NCBI GenBank assembly: GCA_945892765.1
Contig: CAMDDQ010000006.1
Location: forward strand, 1-34,324
Source of the DNA: Asaia bogorensis
Lineage (GTDB): Bacteria; Pseudomonadota; Alphaproteobacteria; CACIAM-22H2
Direction: 5' to 3'
Length of the DNA: 34,324 bases
The notes below the pieces were generated by a model, which had not been told where the DNA came from, ran no database searches, and saw only the letters and a program-made list of their open reading frames with translations. Shown here piece by piece: positions 18,770-25,162 of the stretch. Within the stretch, counting starts at the first letter, position 1; every line of letters begins with the position of its first letter. Position numbers and translations under genes: made by a program.

Positions 18770-20564
18770 TCAGGCGGGAGCCTTGCGCAGAGCTTCGGCG
18801 GTGAGGAGGACGAACGAAACCGGCTTGTCGAGCCCTTTGACCGGAACGGTCTGCCCGATGACCGACAGACCGGCGACAAGTTTTGCCACAGCGGGGTCCC
18901 GGGCCAGCGATTCCGACATCACGATTTCCCCGCCCAGGCTTTCGCCTTGGAGCCGCGCCGCCAGGTTCACGGTCGAGCCGAAATAATCCATGCGATCATT
19001 GAGCGTGACGGCGATAAAGGCGCCGCCGTGTAGGCCCAGCTTGATGACGATGGTTTCGGCGCCATGCGCCGCAGCATTGGTCGCGTTGAACTGGGCGACA
19101 TTGCGCTGAACGTCGAACGCGGCGCGCAGGGCATCGGCCGGCTGCACGAAAGCCGCCATCACGGCGTCGCCGATGGTCTTGACGATGGCACCGTTGTTGG
19201 CGCGCACGGCCTCGGCGAGGAAAGCGAAATGCTCGCGCACCAGATGATACGCCGCGGCGTCCCCGATGCGGGTGTAAAGCGCCGTCGAGCCCTGCAAATC
19301 CGTGAACATCAACGTGATTTGCGAGATCGCCACCTCGTCTCCGGGGCGCAGGATCTCGGCCGAAAATTGATCGCGAAACGCCTGCATCGCCGTGACCCGG
19401 TGCGCCGTCAGGGCATCCAACACCCAATCGCGCGATTCCACGACGATCGTGGCTTCGCTCCCCGACCGGTTTTCGATGTTCACGAGCCCTGGATTTGCCG
19501 GATTCCCGCAGACGACTCGTTGCGGCTCGGCGATGATCGTCGGGAACGCCTCGGTCCCAAAGAAGATGTCCGACGCGCCGCTTGGTCCCAGCATGCGCAG
19601 CCGGTAGTCGCCATGCGCCAGATCGGCGGGCACGGTGCGTTTCTGCCCGGGCGCCATGATCTGCTGAAGCACGACATGGGGTGTTGTCATCGGACCGGAT
19701 AGGCAAAATTCGCCCTGGGTCAAATGCCGTACCTGAGGCGAGGGATGAAAGGTGATTTCGACGTTGTGATCGAATTCCCGCTCGTAGTCGATGTTGCAGG
19801 AATGGCAGTGCGCCCCGTTCGGAAGCGCGGCCAGCGTGGATGCCGATTCCTTGCCACCGCGACAGCGCGGGCACAACAGGTCCCAGCGCAATTCAAGCAT
19901 CCCCGCCTTCACCGCCGCGAGGCACAGTTCGATGAGGTGGCGGCTGGAGACCTTCCATTGTCCAGCGAGCGCCAACGGGCGGATACGCGTTATGTCCACT
20001 TCCTGCGCGGTCAGAAGGTGATCGGCAAGCCGGCGCGCGAGGCCCTGCCCAAAGGGCGTCGCCTCGATCGCGGCCACCATGCCGTCAACACGTTCGACGG
20101 CGCCTTCGGCGAGATGCGGCGTGGTGTCGAACGGCTGGTCCCGGGTGCCGCCAATGAAGGCGACGGCGTTACGGGCGAGCCGCTCGATGATCCTGCCGGC
20201 TCGATCCAGGAAGCCCAACCGGAACAAGAGGGTGCCGAACAGATTGGCGGCTTCGCCCTCGAGGACATAAGTGGCCTTGCAGCCTTGGCCTTCGGCTTCG
20301 AGGGTCAAAGATGGACCGAAGGTCTTGAACGGCCCTTTGCGGAACAGGCGTCGTTGGCTGCAGTTCTTATTGCGCGCCCATTGATAGGGCCGTTCTTCCC
20401 ATTCCAGCTCGATGCGCCCGATCCGGGCACGGGATTTCCTCCATCCGATAAGGCGGCGTTCCCGCGGCTTCGTTGAAACGCGCGGTATCGGCAAAGACCG
20501 GCCAGATCTTTTCCGGCGGCTGATCGAAATGCCAAACCCAGCTTCGGCGGTAGACTTTGCCCAT
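18770..20564 (-). CDS. Class III adenylate/guanylate cyclase with SRPBCC, zinc ribbon and DUF5939; apparent frameshift
   Basis: The C-terminal cyclase domain (last ~190 residues) looks complete: metal-binding Asp in [13 protein letters not shown] and [10 protein letters not shown], the purine-side Lys of VKTIGD, and the transition-state Asn and Arg of [10 protein letters not shown]. Before it lie a DUF5939-like region ([19 protein letters not shown]) and a zinc ribbon (CPRC then CHSC). The N-terminal SRPBCC-like domain is in two frames: [20 protein letters not shown] starts at 20564 behind AAGGAGG and runs to about 20430. The sequence then resumes in another frame as [16 protein letters not shown]. 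The track's 627-residue start at 20653 is arginine-rich and unlikely. Either a real frameshift, an assembly error or recoding explains this. Confidence 0.85.
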
Positions 20565-20688
20565 CGTCGCGCGGCGCCTCCTTGACGCTCTTCTGCCCTT
20601 GTACGCCACCCGCGGCCGCGCAGATTAACCCATCGAAGCCAAATTGGCCGCACGCCTCTATTGCCAGCGCATGTTTTCCGTTATGAGT

Positions 20689-20700
20689 GGCGGTACCGCC
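20689..20700. promoter_or_regulatory. Operator-like palindrome before the small histidine-rich gene
   Basis: GGCGGTACCGCC is a perfect 12-base palindrome ending 18 bases before the ATG at 20719, between two divergent genes. Flanking GAGT and ACTC partly extend the symmetry. It could be a repressor site or an mRNA hairpin near the ribosome binding site. No known regulator motif is recognised, and GC-rich palindromes of this length can arise by chance. Confidence 0.3.
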
Positions 20701-20718
20701 TAAACTCGGAAGCCAACA

Positions 20719-21060
20719 ATGCCCAAGAAAATCAATCCCCTCAGCCTGAACGCGTTGCAGCTCAAGACCCTGGCGCTGCTTCAGGAGTTGGCACAGCTTC
20801 CCGATCACGGCACCGCCGAGAGTGATGGTACCGTAACCGTGCGCTACTTGCCGCATCCCCATGGCGATCATTTCCATGTCGGCCATCGCATGGTTCACGC
20901 CAGCGATGCCACCGGGCTGGCCTTGGAGGCGCCGTGGATCGCGCTCGAACGCAAGGGTTTGTTGAAATCGAAATTCCCGGAATCGGCCGTGATGACGCCT
21001 GAAGGCCTAACCTATGAAACGGGAGTCCGAGACCTCATTCTTCACGGCGGCGATCACTGA
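20719..21060 (+). CDS. Small histidine-containing protein of unknown function (113 aa)
   Basis: The frame begins at an ATG with GGAAG upstream and gives 113 residues without a signal peptide or membrane segment. The N-terminal part, LNALQLKTLALLQELAQLP, is helical. The centre has VRYLPHPHGDHFHVGHRMVHA, with six histidines in about twenty residues. The C-terminus has an amphipathic ALERKGLLKS and a TPEGLTYETG turn that looks like a winged-helix wing (LT-x-EG). The family is not recognised; I believe similar proteins occur in Rhodospirillales but cannot verify it. It diverges from the cyclase gene and its stop lies two bases before that of the convergent HAD gene. Metal binding by the histidines is conjecture. 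Confidence 0.75.
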   Translation: MPKKINPLSLNALQLKTLALLQELAQLPDHGTAESDGTVTVRYLPHPHGDHFHVGHRMVHASDATGLALEAPWIALERKGLLKSKFPESAVMTPEGLTYETGVRDLILHGGDH

Positions 21061-21062
21061 CC

Positions 21063-21947
21063 TCACCACCGGAAAGCGGTAAGCGTTAGGCTCGGGCTGG
21101 TACCGGAGCCGCCGTAAAGGCGCCCAAGACGCGCGGGCTCCGGCAGTTCCCCCATTGAAACGCCTAGTTGCGGGCCGTGGATGCCACCGGGGATGAACGC
21201 GGAATCGATTCCACCGCTCGCCGCCCCGGCAATGTCCGTGCGCAGGGCATCGCCGATCGCAAGCACGCGCCGCCGATCGGAAATCGCCAGGCGCCCCAGG
21301 CAAAGGGCATAGATCGACGGATAAGGCTTGCCGTGATAGCGGACGACCCCGCCAAGCTGTTCGTACTTTAGGGCGAGGGCGCCGGCGCAGACTAGGCGCG
21401 TGGCGCCCTTCATGACTTCGAAATCGGGATTGGCGCAGAGCATCTTGAGGTCCCGCGCCTTCGCATCGGCCAGCTCTACTTCGTGGTCGGCGACACTCAT
21501 TCCATCCAAGCGGGGGCCGGTGACGAGGATAAAATCGGCGGCGCCGACAGATGCGACCGGTTCCAAGCCGTTGCCTTCGACCATGCCGCGATCACGTTCC
21601 GGCCCAATCAGCAGACAGCGCCGTCCGAGAGCCGCGTGAAAGGGCTCGCGCCGCGCTTCAATGGCGAGCCACGCCTCCTCGCCAGAGGACAAAACCTCAT
21701 CGTAAAGATCGTCGGTCAGCCCCATCGCCGCCATCGTCGCGGAGACCACAGCCGCGCGCCGCGGCGCGTTCGAAAGGATGACGACGCGCTTTCTCAACGC
21801 CCGCAATCGCCTCAGGGCATCGGTGGTGCCTGGGTAGGGACTGAGGCCGTCATGGAGGCATCCCCACAAATCGAGGATAAAGCCGTCATAGCGGTCCGCG
21901 ATCGCGGCCAGGCCGTCAATCGCGGGAACGGTGCTGGCGCTCGTCAC
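21063..21947 (-). CDS. HAD superfamily class IIA hydrolase (TIGR01459-like)
   Basis: The 294 residues follow the NagD-like layout. Motif I is FILDLWGCLHDG (the nucleophile Asp, with Trp-Gly where most have a second Asp two residues on). Motif II is VVILSNAPRR, the class IIA cap is in the middle, Lys is in GKPYPSIY, and motif IV is AIGDALRTDIAGAASGGIDSAF. The DLWG form of motif I is what I recall for the TIGR01459 group of alphaproteobacteria. Substrate is unknown; sugar or nucleotide phosphates are typical of the class. It converges on the small histidine-containing gene and follows the EAL gene with eight bases between. Confidence 0.92.
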   Translation of the reverse strand: MTSASTVPAIDGLAAIADRYDGFILDLWGCLHDGLSPYPGTTDALRRLRALRKRVVILSNAPRRAAVVSATMAAMGLTDDLYDEVLSSGEEAWLAIEARREPFHAALGRRCLLIGPERDRGMVEGNGLEPVASVGAADFILVTGPRLDGMSVADHEVELADAKARDLKMLCANPDFEVMKGATRLVCAGALALKYEQLGGVVRYHGKPYPSIYALCLGRLAISDRRRVLAIGDALRTDIAGAASGGIDSAFIPGGIHGPQLGVSMGELPEPARLGRLYGGSGTSPSLTLTAFRW

Positions 21948-21955
21948 GAACGGAT

Positions 21956-22762
21956 TTATTCCTTGGAGACTCGCGGTTTGCCGAACAAGTAGCCCTGGCC
22001 GAAGTCGATTTGAAAATCGAGCAGCTCAACGAGCGTCTTTTCGGACTCGACCTTCTCTACGATCAAATCGATGCCGTGACGATCGAGGGCCGCCTTCAGC
22101 GCCTGCACTTTGCCCTCGCCGCCCTCACCCCCCGCCTGTTCGATCAGCCGAGCCGCGCCGATCTTGACGAAGTGAAAATGGCGATCGGCGAGATCGGAAA
22201 AATCGAGATCGAGGCTCGCGACTTGATCCATCGAAAAGCCGAAGCCGACATCGGCCAGCTTTTCGAGATGACGCGCGGCCGTCTCGCCGAGCCGGTCAAC
22301 GCTCGATTGCGCAAACTCGAAGGAGAGGTTGGCCGCGAGGTCGGCATTGTCGGACAGGAAGGCGAGGAAGTCGCGGAAAAACCCGGTATCGGCCAGGGTG
22401 TGCTGCGAGATGTTACAGAAAAAGCCGAGATTCTGATTTTTCCTTTGGACACGCCGCACGAGCTGGATGCAGCGGAACAGCAACATGTTGTCGATGGTCC
22501 CGATCAAGCCTTCGCGTTCGGCGACGCCGATATATTGCTCGGGCATCACGACGGAATCGTCGCCAGCGCGAATGCGCGAGAAACACTCGTAATACCGCCG
22601 TTTGCGCTGGGGCAGGCTGACGATTGGCTGGAGGTACAGGTCAATGTCGTCGGCCCGCAACGCCTCGCGCACGATGTCGAGCACGGTGGCGTCGTCGATT
22701 CCCGTCATATAACGCACGGGTGCCGCACGACTCGTGGCCGACGGAGCGGCGGCCGGCGTCAT
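21956..22762 (-). CDS. Degenerate EAL-domain protein, C-terminal half of a TipF-like pair
   Basis: An EAL fold covers nearly all 268 residues: LYLQPIVSLPQRKRRYYECFSRIR, FFCNISQHTL, LSFEFAQSSV, FGFSMDQVASLDLDFSDL, FVKIG, LIVEKVESEKTL and IDFGQGYLFGKP. EAL itself is replaced by ECF and the catalytic DD pair by DQ, so c-di-GMP hydrolysis is doubtful, while binding remains possible. The start ATG overlaps the stop of the upstream membrane/coiled-coil gene as ATGA. Together they mirror TipF of Caulobacter, a single polypeptide with two membrane helices, a coiled coil and an inactive EAL domain, needed for flagellar placement. The TipF link is by architecture, not alignment. Confidence 0.88.
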   Translation of the reverse strand: MTPAAAPSATSRAAPVRYMTGIDDATVLDIVREALRADDIDLYLQPIVSLPQRKRRYYECFSRIRAGDDSVVMPEQYIGVAEREGLIGTIDNMLLFRCIQLVRRVQRKNQNLGFFCNISQHTLADTGFFRDFLAFLSDNADLAANLSFEFAQSSVDRLGETAARHLEKLADVGFGFSMDQVASLDLDFSDLADRHFHFVKIGAARLIEQAGGEGGEGKVQALKAALDRHGIDLIVEKVESEKTLVELLDFQIDFGQGYLFGKPRVSKE

Positions 22763-23202
22763 CGGCGGGGCATCTCGCCCGGTGGCGCCGGCTGCGCGCG
22801 ACCGCCCAGAGATTTATGCCGCTCGGAATATTGCTTGACGAGGCCCTGCAGAAGCCGGACTTCGTCCATGACCTTGCCGATATTGGCGGTTTGCCCCTGA
22901 CGAACGCGGCTGGAGGATTCGATAGCTTCCAGGATAAGGCGGCTCTCGTTCCGCGCTCGGGCAAGTTCGTCGGCGAGTTCGGCAAAACGCAGCCGCAGCC
23001 ACGCCACCTCTGATTCCAGCCGGCCGATTCCCAACCCGGCCAAAAGGCCGTGAACCGGGCCGCAACCCAGGAGAACTTCACCGCCGAGCAACAGCGAATC
23101 GCCGGGTTCGAGCGCGGGAAAATTGTAGGGCAGCGCCACCGCCAGAATGGCCGCGACCACCGCGTAGGACGGCGCAATCAGCAGATGATGGTGCAATGGC
23201 AT
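22759..23202 (-). CDS. Membrane/coiled-coil protein, N-terminal half of a TipF-like pair
   Basis: From the first ATG (MPLHHHLLIAPSYAVVAAIL) the product has 147 residues. Two hydrophobic segments, about residues 8-26 and 36-62, are followed by a predicted coiled coil (LESEVAWLRLRFAELADELARARNESRLIL) and a polar, proline-rich tail. The track start at 23286 is a TTG with no support, although the ATG at 23202 also lacks a clear ribosome site. The stop codon overlaps the start of the EAL gene. In TipF homologues these parts are fused to the EAL domain, so this looks like gene fission or a frameshift near 22760. Likely inner-membrane anchor and oligomerisation module. Confidence 0.75.
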   Translation of the reverse strand: MPLHHHLLIAPSYAVVAAILAVALPYNFPALEPGDSLLLGGEVLLGCGPVHGLLAGLGIGRLESEVAWLRLRFAELADELARARNESRLILEAIESSSRVRQGQTANIGKVMDEVRLLQGLVKQYSERHKSLGGRAQPAPPGEMPRR

Positions 23203-23301
23203 GGAAAAAGCGGTTCGGGCGGTGGAGTCGAAGGTTGTGAACCGGGGCCGCAGTGTGTGGGAAAAGCCGGGGGCGCACAAGCGCAACGATGCCGGAGCCG
23301 A

Positions 23302-23667
23302 TTAGCCATCCAGGTCGCCGCCGGCCCATGGGGGTATGGCATGGCCGCCATCCCGGTCGACCGGCAAATCGTCGGTCCTGATCACGGCGGAAAGGGGCAA
23401 TCCGCCATAGAGATGGGGGAAAAGGGCGCCGCCCCGCGCCGGCTCCCATTTCAGCGCATCGCCAAGCCGGTCCGCGTCCACGGTCAGAAGCACGAGGCCG
23501 GTCTGGCCGTCGCGGTGTTTGGCCACGCTAGCGGAAAGCTGCGCGCCGGTTGAAAAATGGATGAAGCCGTCGGCGCGATCTTGGGAGGAACCGGCATAAA
23601 TGCCAGCCGCTTCCGCGGCCCGCCATTCGTCCCATCGGCAGACATGAAAAATGCGGCGATTGGCCAT
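23302..23667 (-). CDS. DUF952 domain protein
   Basis: The 121 residues from the ATG at 23667 (GAGGAACGGGAG upstream) match DUF952: RIFHVCRWDEWRAAEAAGIYAGSSQDRADGFIHFSTGAQL at the start, then LVLLTVDADRLGDALKWEPARGGALFPHLYGGLPLSAV. FIHFS and FPHLYG are the family hallmarks. The domain resembles small glutathione-transferase-like or ADP-ribosyltransferase-like folds in annotations, but no activity is established here. The track frame extends 51 codons upstream into the divergent promoter and is not supported. It is divergent from the S24 regulator gene. Confidence 0.92.
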   Translation of the reverse strand: MANRRIFHVCRWDEWRAAEAAGIYAGSSQDRADGFIHFSTGAQLSASVAKHRDGQTGLVLLTVDADRLGDALKWEPARGGALFPHLYGGLPLSAVIRTDDLPVDRDGGHAIPPWAGGDLDG

Positions 23668-23742
23668 GCGCTCCCGTTCCTCGAACCCACCCTTGCCCAA
23701 GTCACATTTCCGTTCAAGGCCAGTGTTCGTGATGCGGTCGGG

Positions 23743-23752
23743 ACAAATTTGT
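23743..23752. promoter_or_regulatory. Possible autoregulatory operator of the S24-type regulator
   Basis: ACAAATTTGT is a perfect 10-base palindrome ending 14 bases before the ATG of the S24/HTH regulator, in the 99-base gap to the divergent DUF952 gene. The site overlaps where a repressor could block initiation. The A/T-rich core stands out from the GC-rich surroundings. No promoter hexamers are certain. Confidence 0.35.
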
Positions 23753-23766
23753 GGGACTAATTGCCC

Positions 23767-24405
23767 ATGCTTCGGCATGCCGACATCTGGCGCGCCATCG
23801 ATTTGCTGGCCGAGAGACACGGCTTCTCTCCGTCTGGGCTGGCGCGACGGGCGAGACTCGATCCAACCGCCTTCAACCGCAGCAAGCGGGTCGCCCGTGA
23901 CGGGCGACCGCGGTGGCCCACGACTGAGAGCATCGCCAAAATCCTCGAAGCCACGGGCGCATCCATGACCGAATTAGTCGCGGCGATCACCGCAGGCGAC
24001 GAACCGGCGATGCCTTTTCATCGGCGCATTCCGGTTGTCGGCCTCGCCAAGGCCGGTGTGGTCGGATATTTCGACGATTCGGGCCACCCCGCTGGCCAAA
24101 GGTGGGACCACTTGGCGTTTTCCGATCTCGGCGCCCCCCACCTTTACGCGATCGAGATCGCCGGCGACGGCTTGGCTCCGGTTTGCCGGTCCGGCGATAC
24201 GATCGTCGTATCACCCACGGCCAGCCCGCGGCGTGGTGATCGCGTTGTCGTCAAAACGACCTCAGGCGAAGTGCTGGCTAAACAACTCGTCAGGCGCAAC
24301 GTCCGCAGGGTTGAGCTGCTGCCGTTGGACTTAAGTGGAGCGCCACGCATTCTGACAGGCGATGATGTCGTGTTCATTCACCGCATCATCTGGATCATCC
24401 AATAG
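23767..24405 (+). CDS. S24/LexA-like regulator with N-terminal HTH; catalytic serine replaced
   Basis: From the ATG at 23767 the protein has 212 residues. The first 75 form a helix-turn-helix-like domain (HGFSPSGLARRARLDPTAFNRSKR, then WPTTESIAKILEATGASM). The rest is an S24 peptidase-like fold: PVVGLAKAGVVGYF near the usual cleavage region, IEIAGDGLAPVCRSGDTIVVSP, and RGDRVVVKTTSGEVLAKQL with the general-base Lys. In S24 enzymes the nucleophile is the Ser of GDSM; here the codon is GGC (Gly). RecA-stimulated self-cleavage is therefore unlikely, and the domain may serve only as a dimeriser or sensor. The track start two codons earlier is a TTG. Targets unknown. Confidence 0.9.
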   Translation: MLRHADIWRAIDLLAERHGFSPSGLARRARLDPTAFNRSKRVARDGRPRWPTTESIAKILEATGASMTELVAAITAGDEPAMPFHRRIPVVGLAKAGVVGYFDDSGHPAGQRWDHLAFSDLGAPHLYAIEIAGDGLAPVCRSGDTIVVSPTASPRRGDRVVVKTTSGEVLAKQLVRRNVRRVELLPLDLSGAPRILTGDDVVFIHRIIWIIQ

Positions 24406-24420
24406 CGCCGCGGCCGGGGT

Positions 24421-24466
24421 CAAAACGCGACGGCCCGGGGAGTTTGGCCCCGGGCCGTCGGTTTTG
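24421..24466. terminator. Strong bidirectional rho-independent terminator
   Basis: A perfect 13-base stem (CGACGGCCCGGGG and its complement) with a 7-base loop is flanked by CAAAAC on the left and GTTTTG on the right. Each strand therefore has a GC-rich hairpin followed by TTTT. It lies between the convergent S24 regulator and phasin genes and would end both transcripts. Confidence 0.88.
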
Positions 24467-24532
24467 CACTCCACGCGATAACCCCTCGGCTCTAACCTTC
24501 CCAATCGGTCCGGACCGCCTTGGGAAAACGGG

Positions 24533-24979
24533 TTAGAAGTTGGCGGGTTTGCCCGCCTTTTCGATCATTTGGGCGAAGCGAGCGCTCAACGGCTGAAGAG
24601 CCTCGGTCGACATCTTCGTGCCAATCTCGCTGAGTTTCGTGCCTTCGGCGCGCCAGGTGTCGATGGCGCTTTTCGTAAACGCAGTCTGCACTTCGGTGGC
24701 TTCCTGAAAATTCTTGCACGACGCCAATTTCTGCGCGGTCGCGAGAGCGGACTCGACATTGGCCTGAGCGAGGGCGGCGACTTGACGGCCGATCACCTCG
24801 AAGCCCTTGGCCATGACCGAGCTCGATTTCATCGCGGCATTAACATTGGCTTCGGTCATCGCTTTCAGGTCGCCAAAACCCTTGGTGGCAGCGGCTGTGG
24901 CCTTTTCGACTTGCTCCTTCACCGTGACGGTCAAAATCGCTGGGTCGAAGGCAGTTTGGGTGGTGTTCTTGGCCGGCAT
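24533..24979 (-). CDS. phaP: Phasin family protein
   Basis: Phasins coat polyhydroxybutyrate granules and control their size and number. The 148 residues are almost entirely amphipathic helix, with the family pattern EKATAAATKGFGDLKAMTEANVNAAMKSSSVMAKGFEVIGRQVAALAQANVESALATAQKLASCKNFQEATEVQ. The FQEATEVQ and AKPL-like C-terminal helix (ALQPLSARFAQMIEKAG) fit the phasin_2 family. AAGGAG precedes the ATG at a good distance. The gene is monocistronic: it has its own terminator and a 183-base upstream region with TGC/GCA palindromes typical of PhaR control. The granule role is inferred from family. Other PHB genes are outside the window. Confidence 0.9.
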   Translation of the reverse strand: MPAKNTTQTAFDPAILTVTVKEQVEKATAAATKGFGDLKAMTEANVNAAMKSSSVMAKGFEVIGRQVAALAQANVESALATAQKLASCKNFQEATEVQTAFTKSAIDTWRAEGTKLSEIGTKMSTEALQPLSARFAQMIEKAGKPANF

Positions 24980-25053
24980 CGGAAAATTCTCCTTACATAA
25001 GGGGCGGAAAAGGGGGCGTGTCTCTCTTGGCGCTGCTATGCTGGGGAAAGTCT

Positions 25054-25070
25054 ATGTTGCAGCGCAGCAT
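25054..25070. promoter_or_regulatory. PhaR-like operator, distal to phasin start
   Basis: The core ATGTTGCAGCGCAGCAT has symmetric ATG-TGC and GCA-CAT arms around a central AGC, and a flanking T and A extend it to 19 bases. PhaR repressors of alphaproteobacteria bind TGC/GCAG-rich inverted repeats before phasin genes. It lies about 75 bases upstream of the phasin ATG, where a promoter would be expected. Assignment to PhaR is inference. Confidence 0.5.
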
Positions 25071-25112
25071 ATCGGGAATATGCCAGCCCCATACCCGATG
25101 ATCAAGTATTTC

Positions 25113-25127
25113 TTGTGCAGTGCACAA
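25113..25127. promoter_or_regulatory. Second palindromic operator upstream of the phasin gene
   Basis: TTGTGCAGTGCACAA is a 15-base palindrome with a single central base, followed four bases later by TGCTGCAA. It lies about 134 bases upstream of the phasin ATG and 36 bases after the lysS stop codon. Together with the 25054 site it suggests cooperative repressor binding. The same heptamer TTGTGCA occurs once in the mutase promoter region. Confidence 0.5.
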
Positions 25128-25162
25128 AAATGCTGCAACGCGGTGTCAGGGGCGGCGGAGGA

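Noticed and set aside
23676-23730. LexA (SOS) box in the S24/DUF952 promoter
   Set aside because: GTTC repeats are present, but the direct repeat spacing is nine bases, not the seven of the alphaproteobacterial GTTC-N7-GTTC box.
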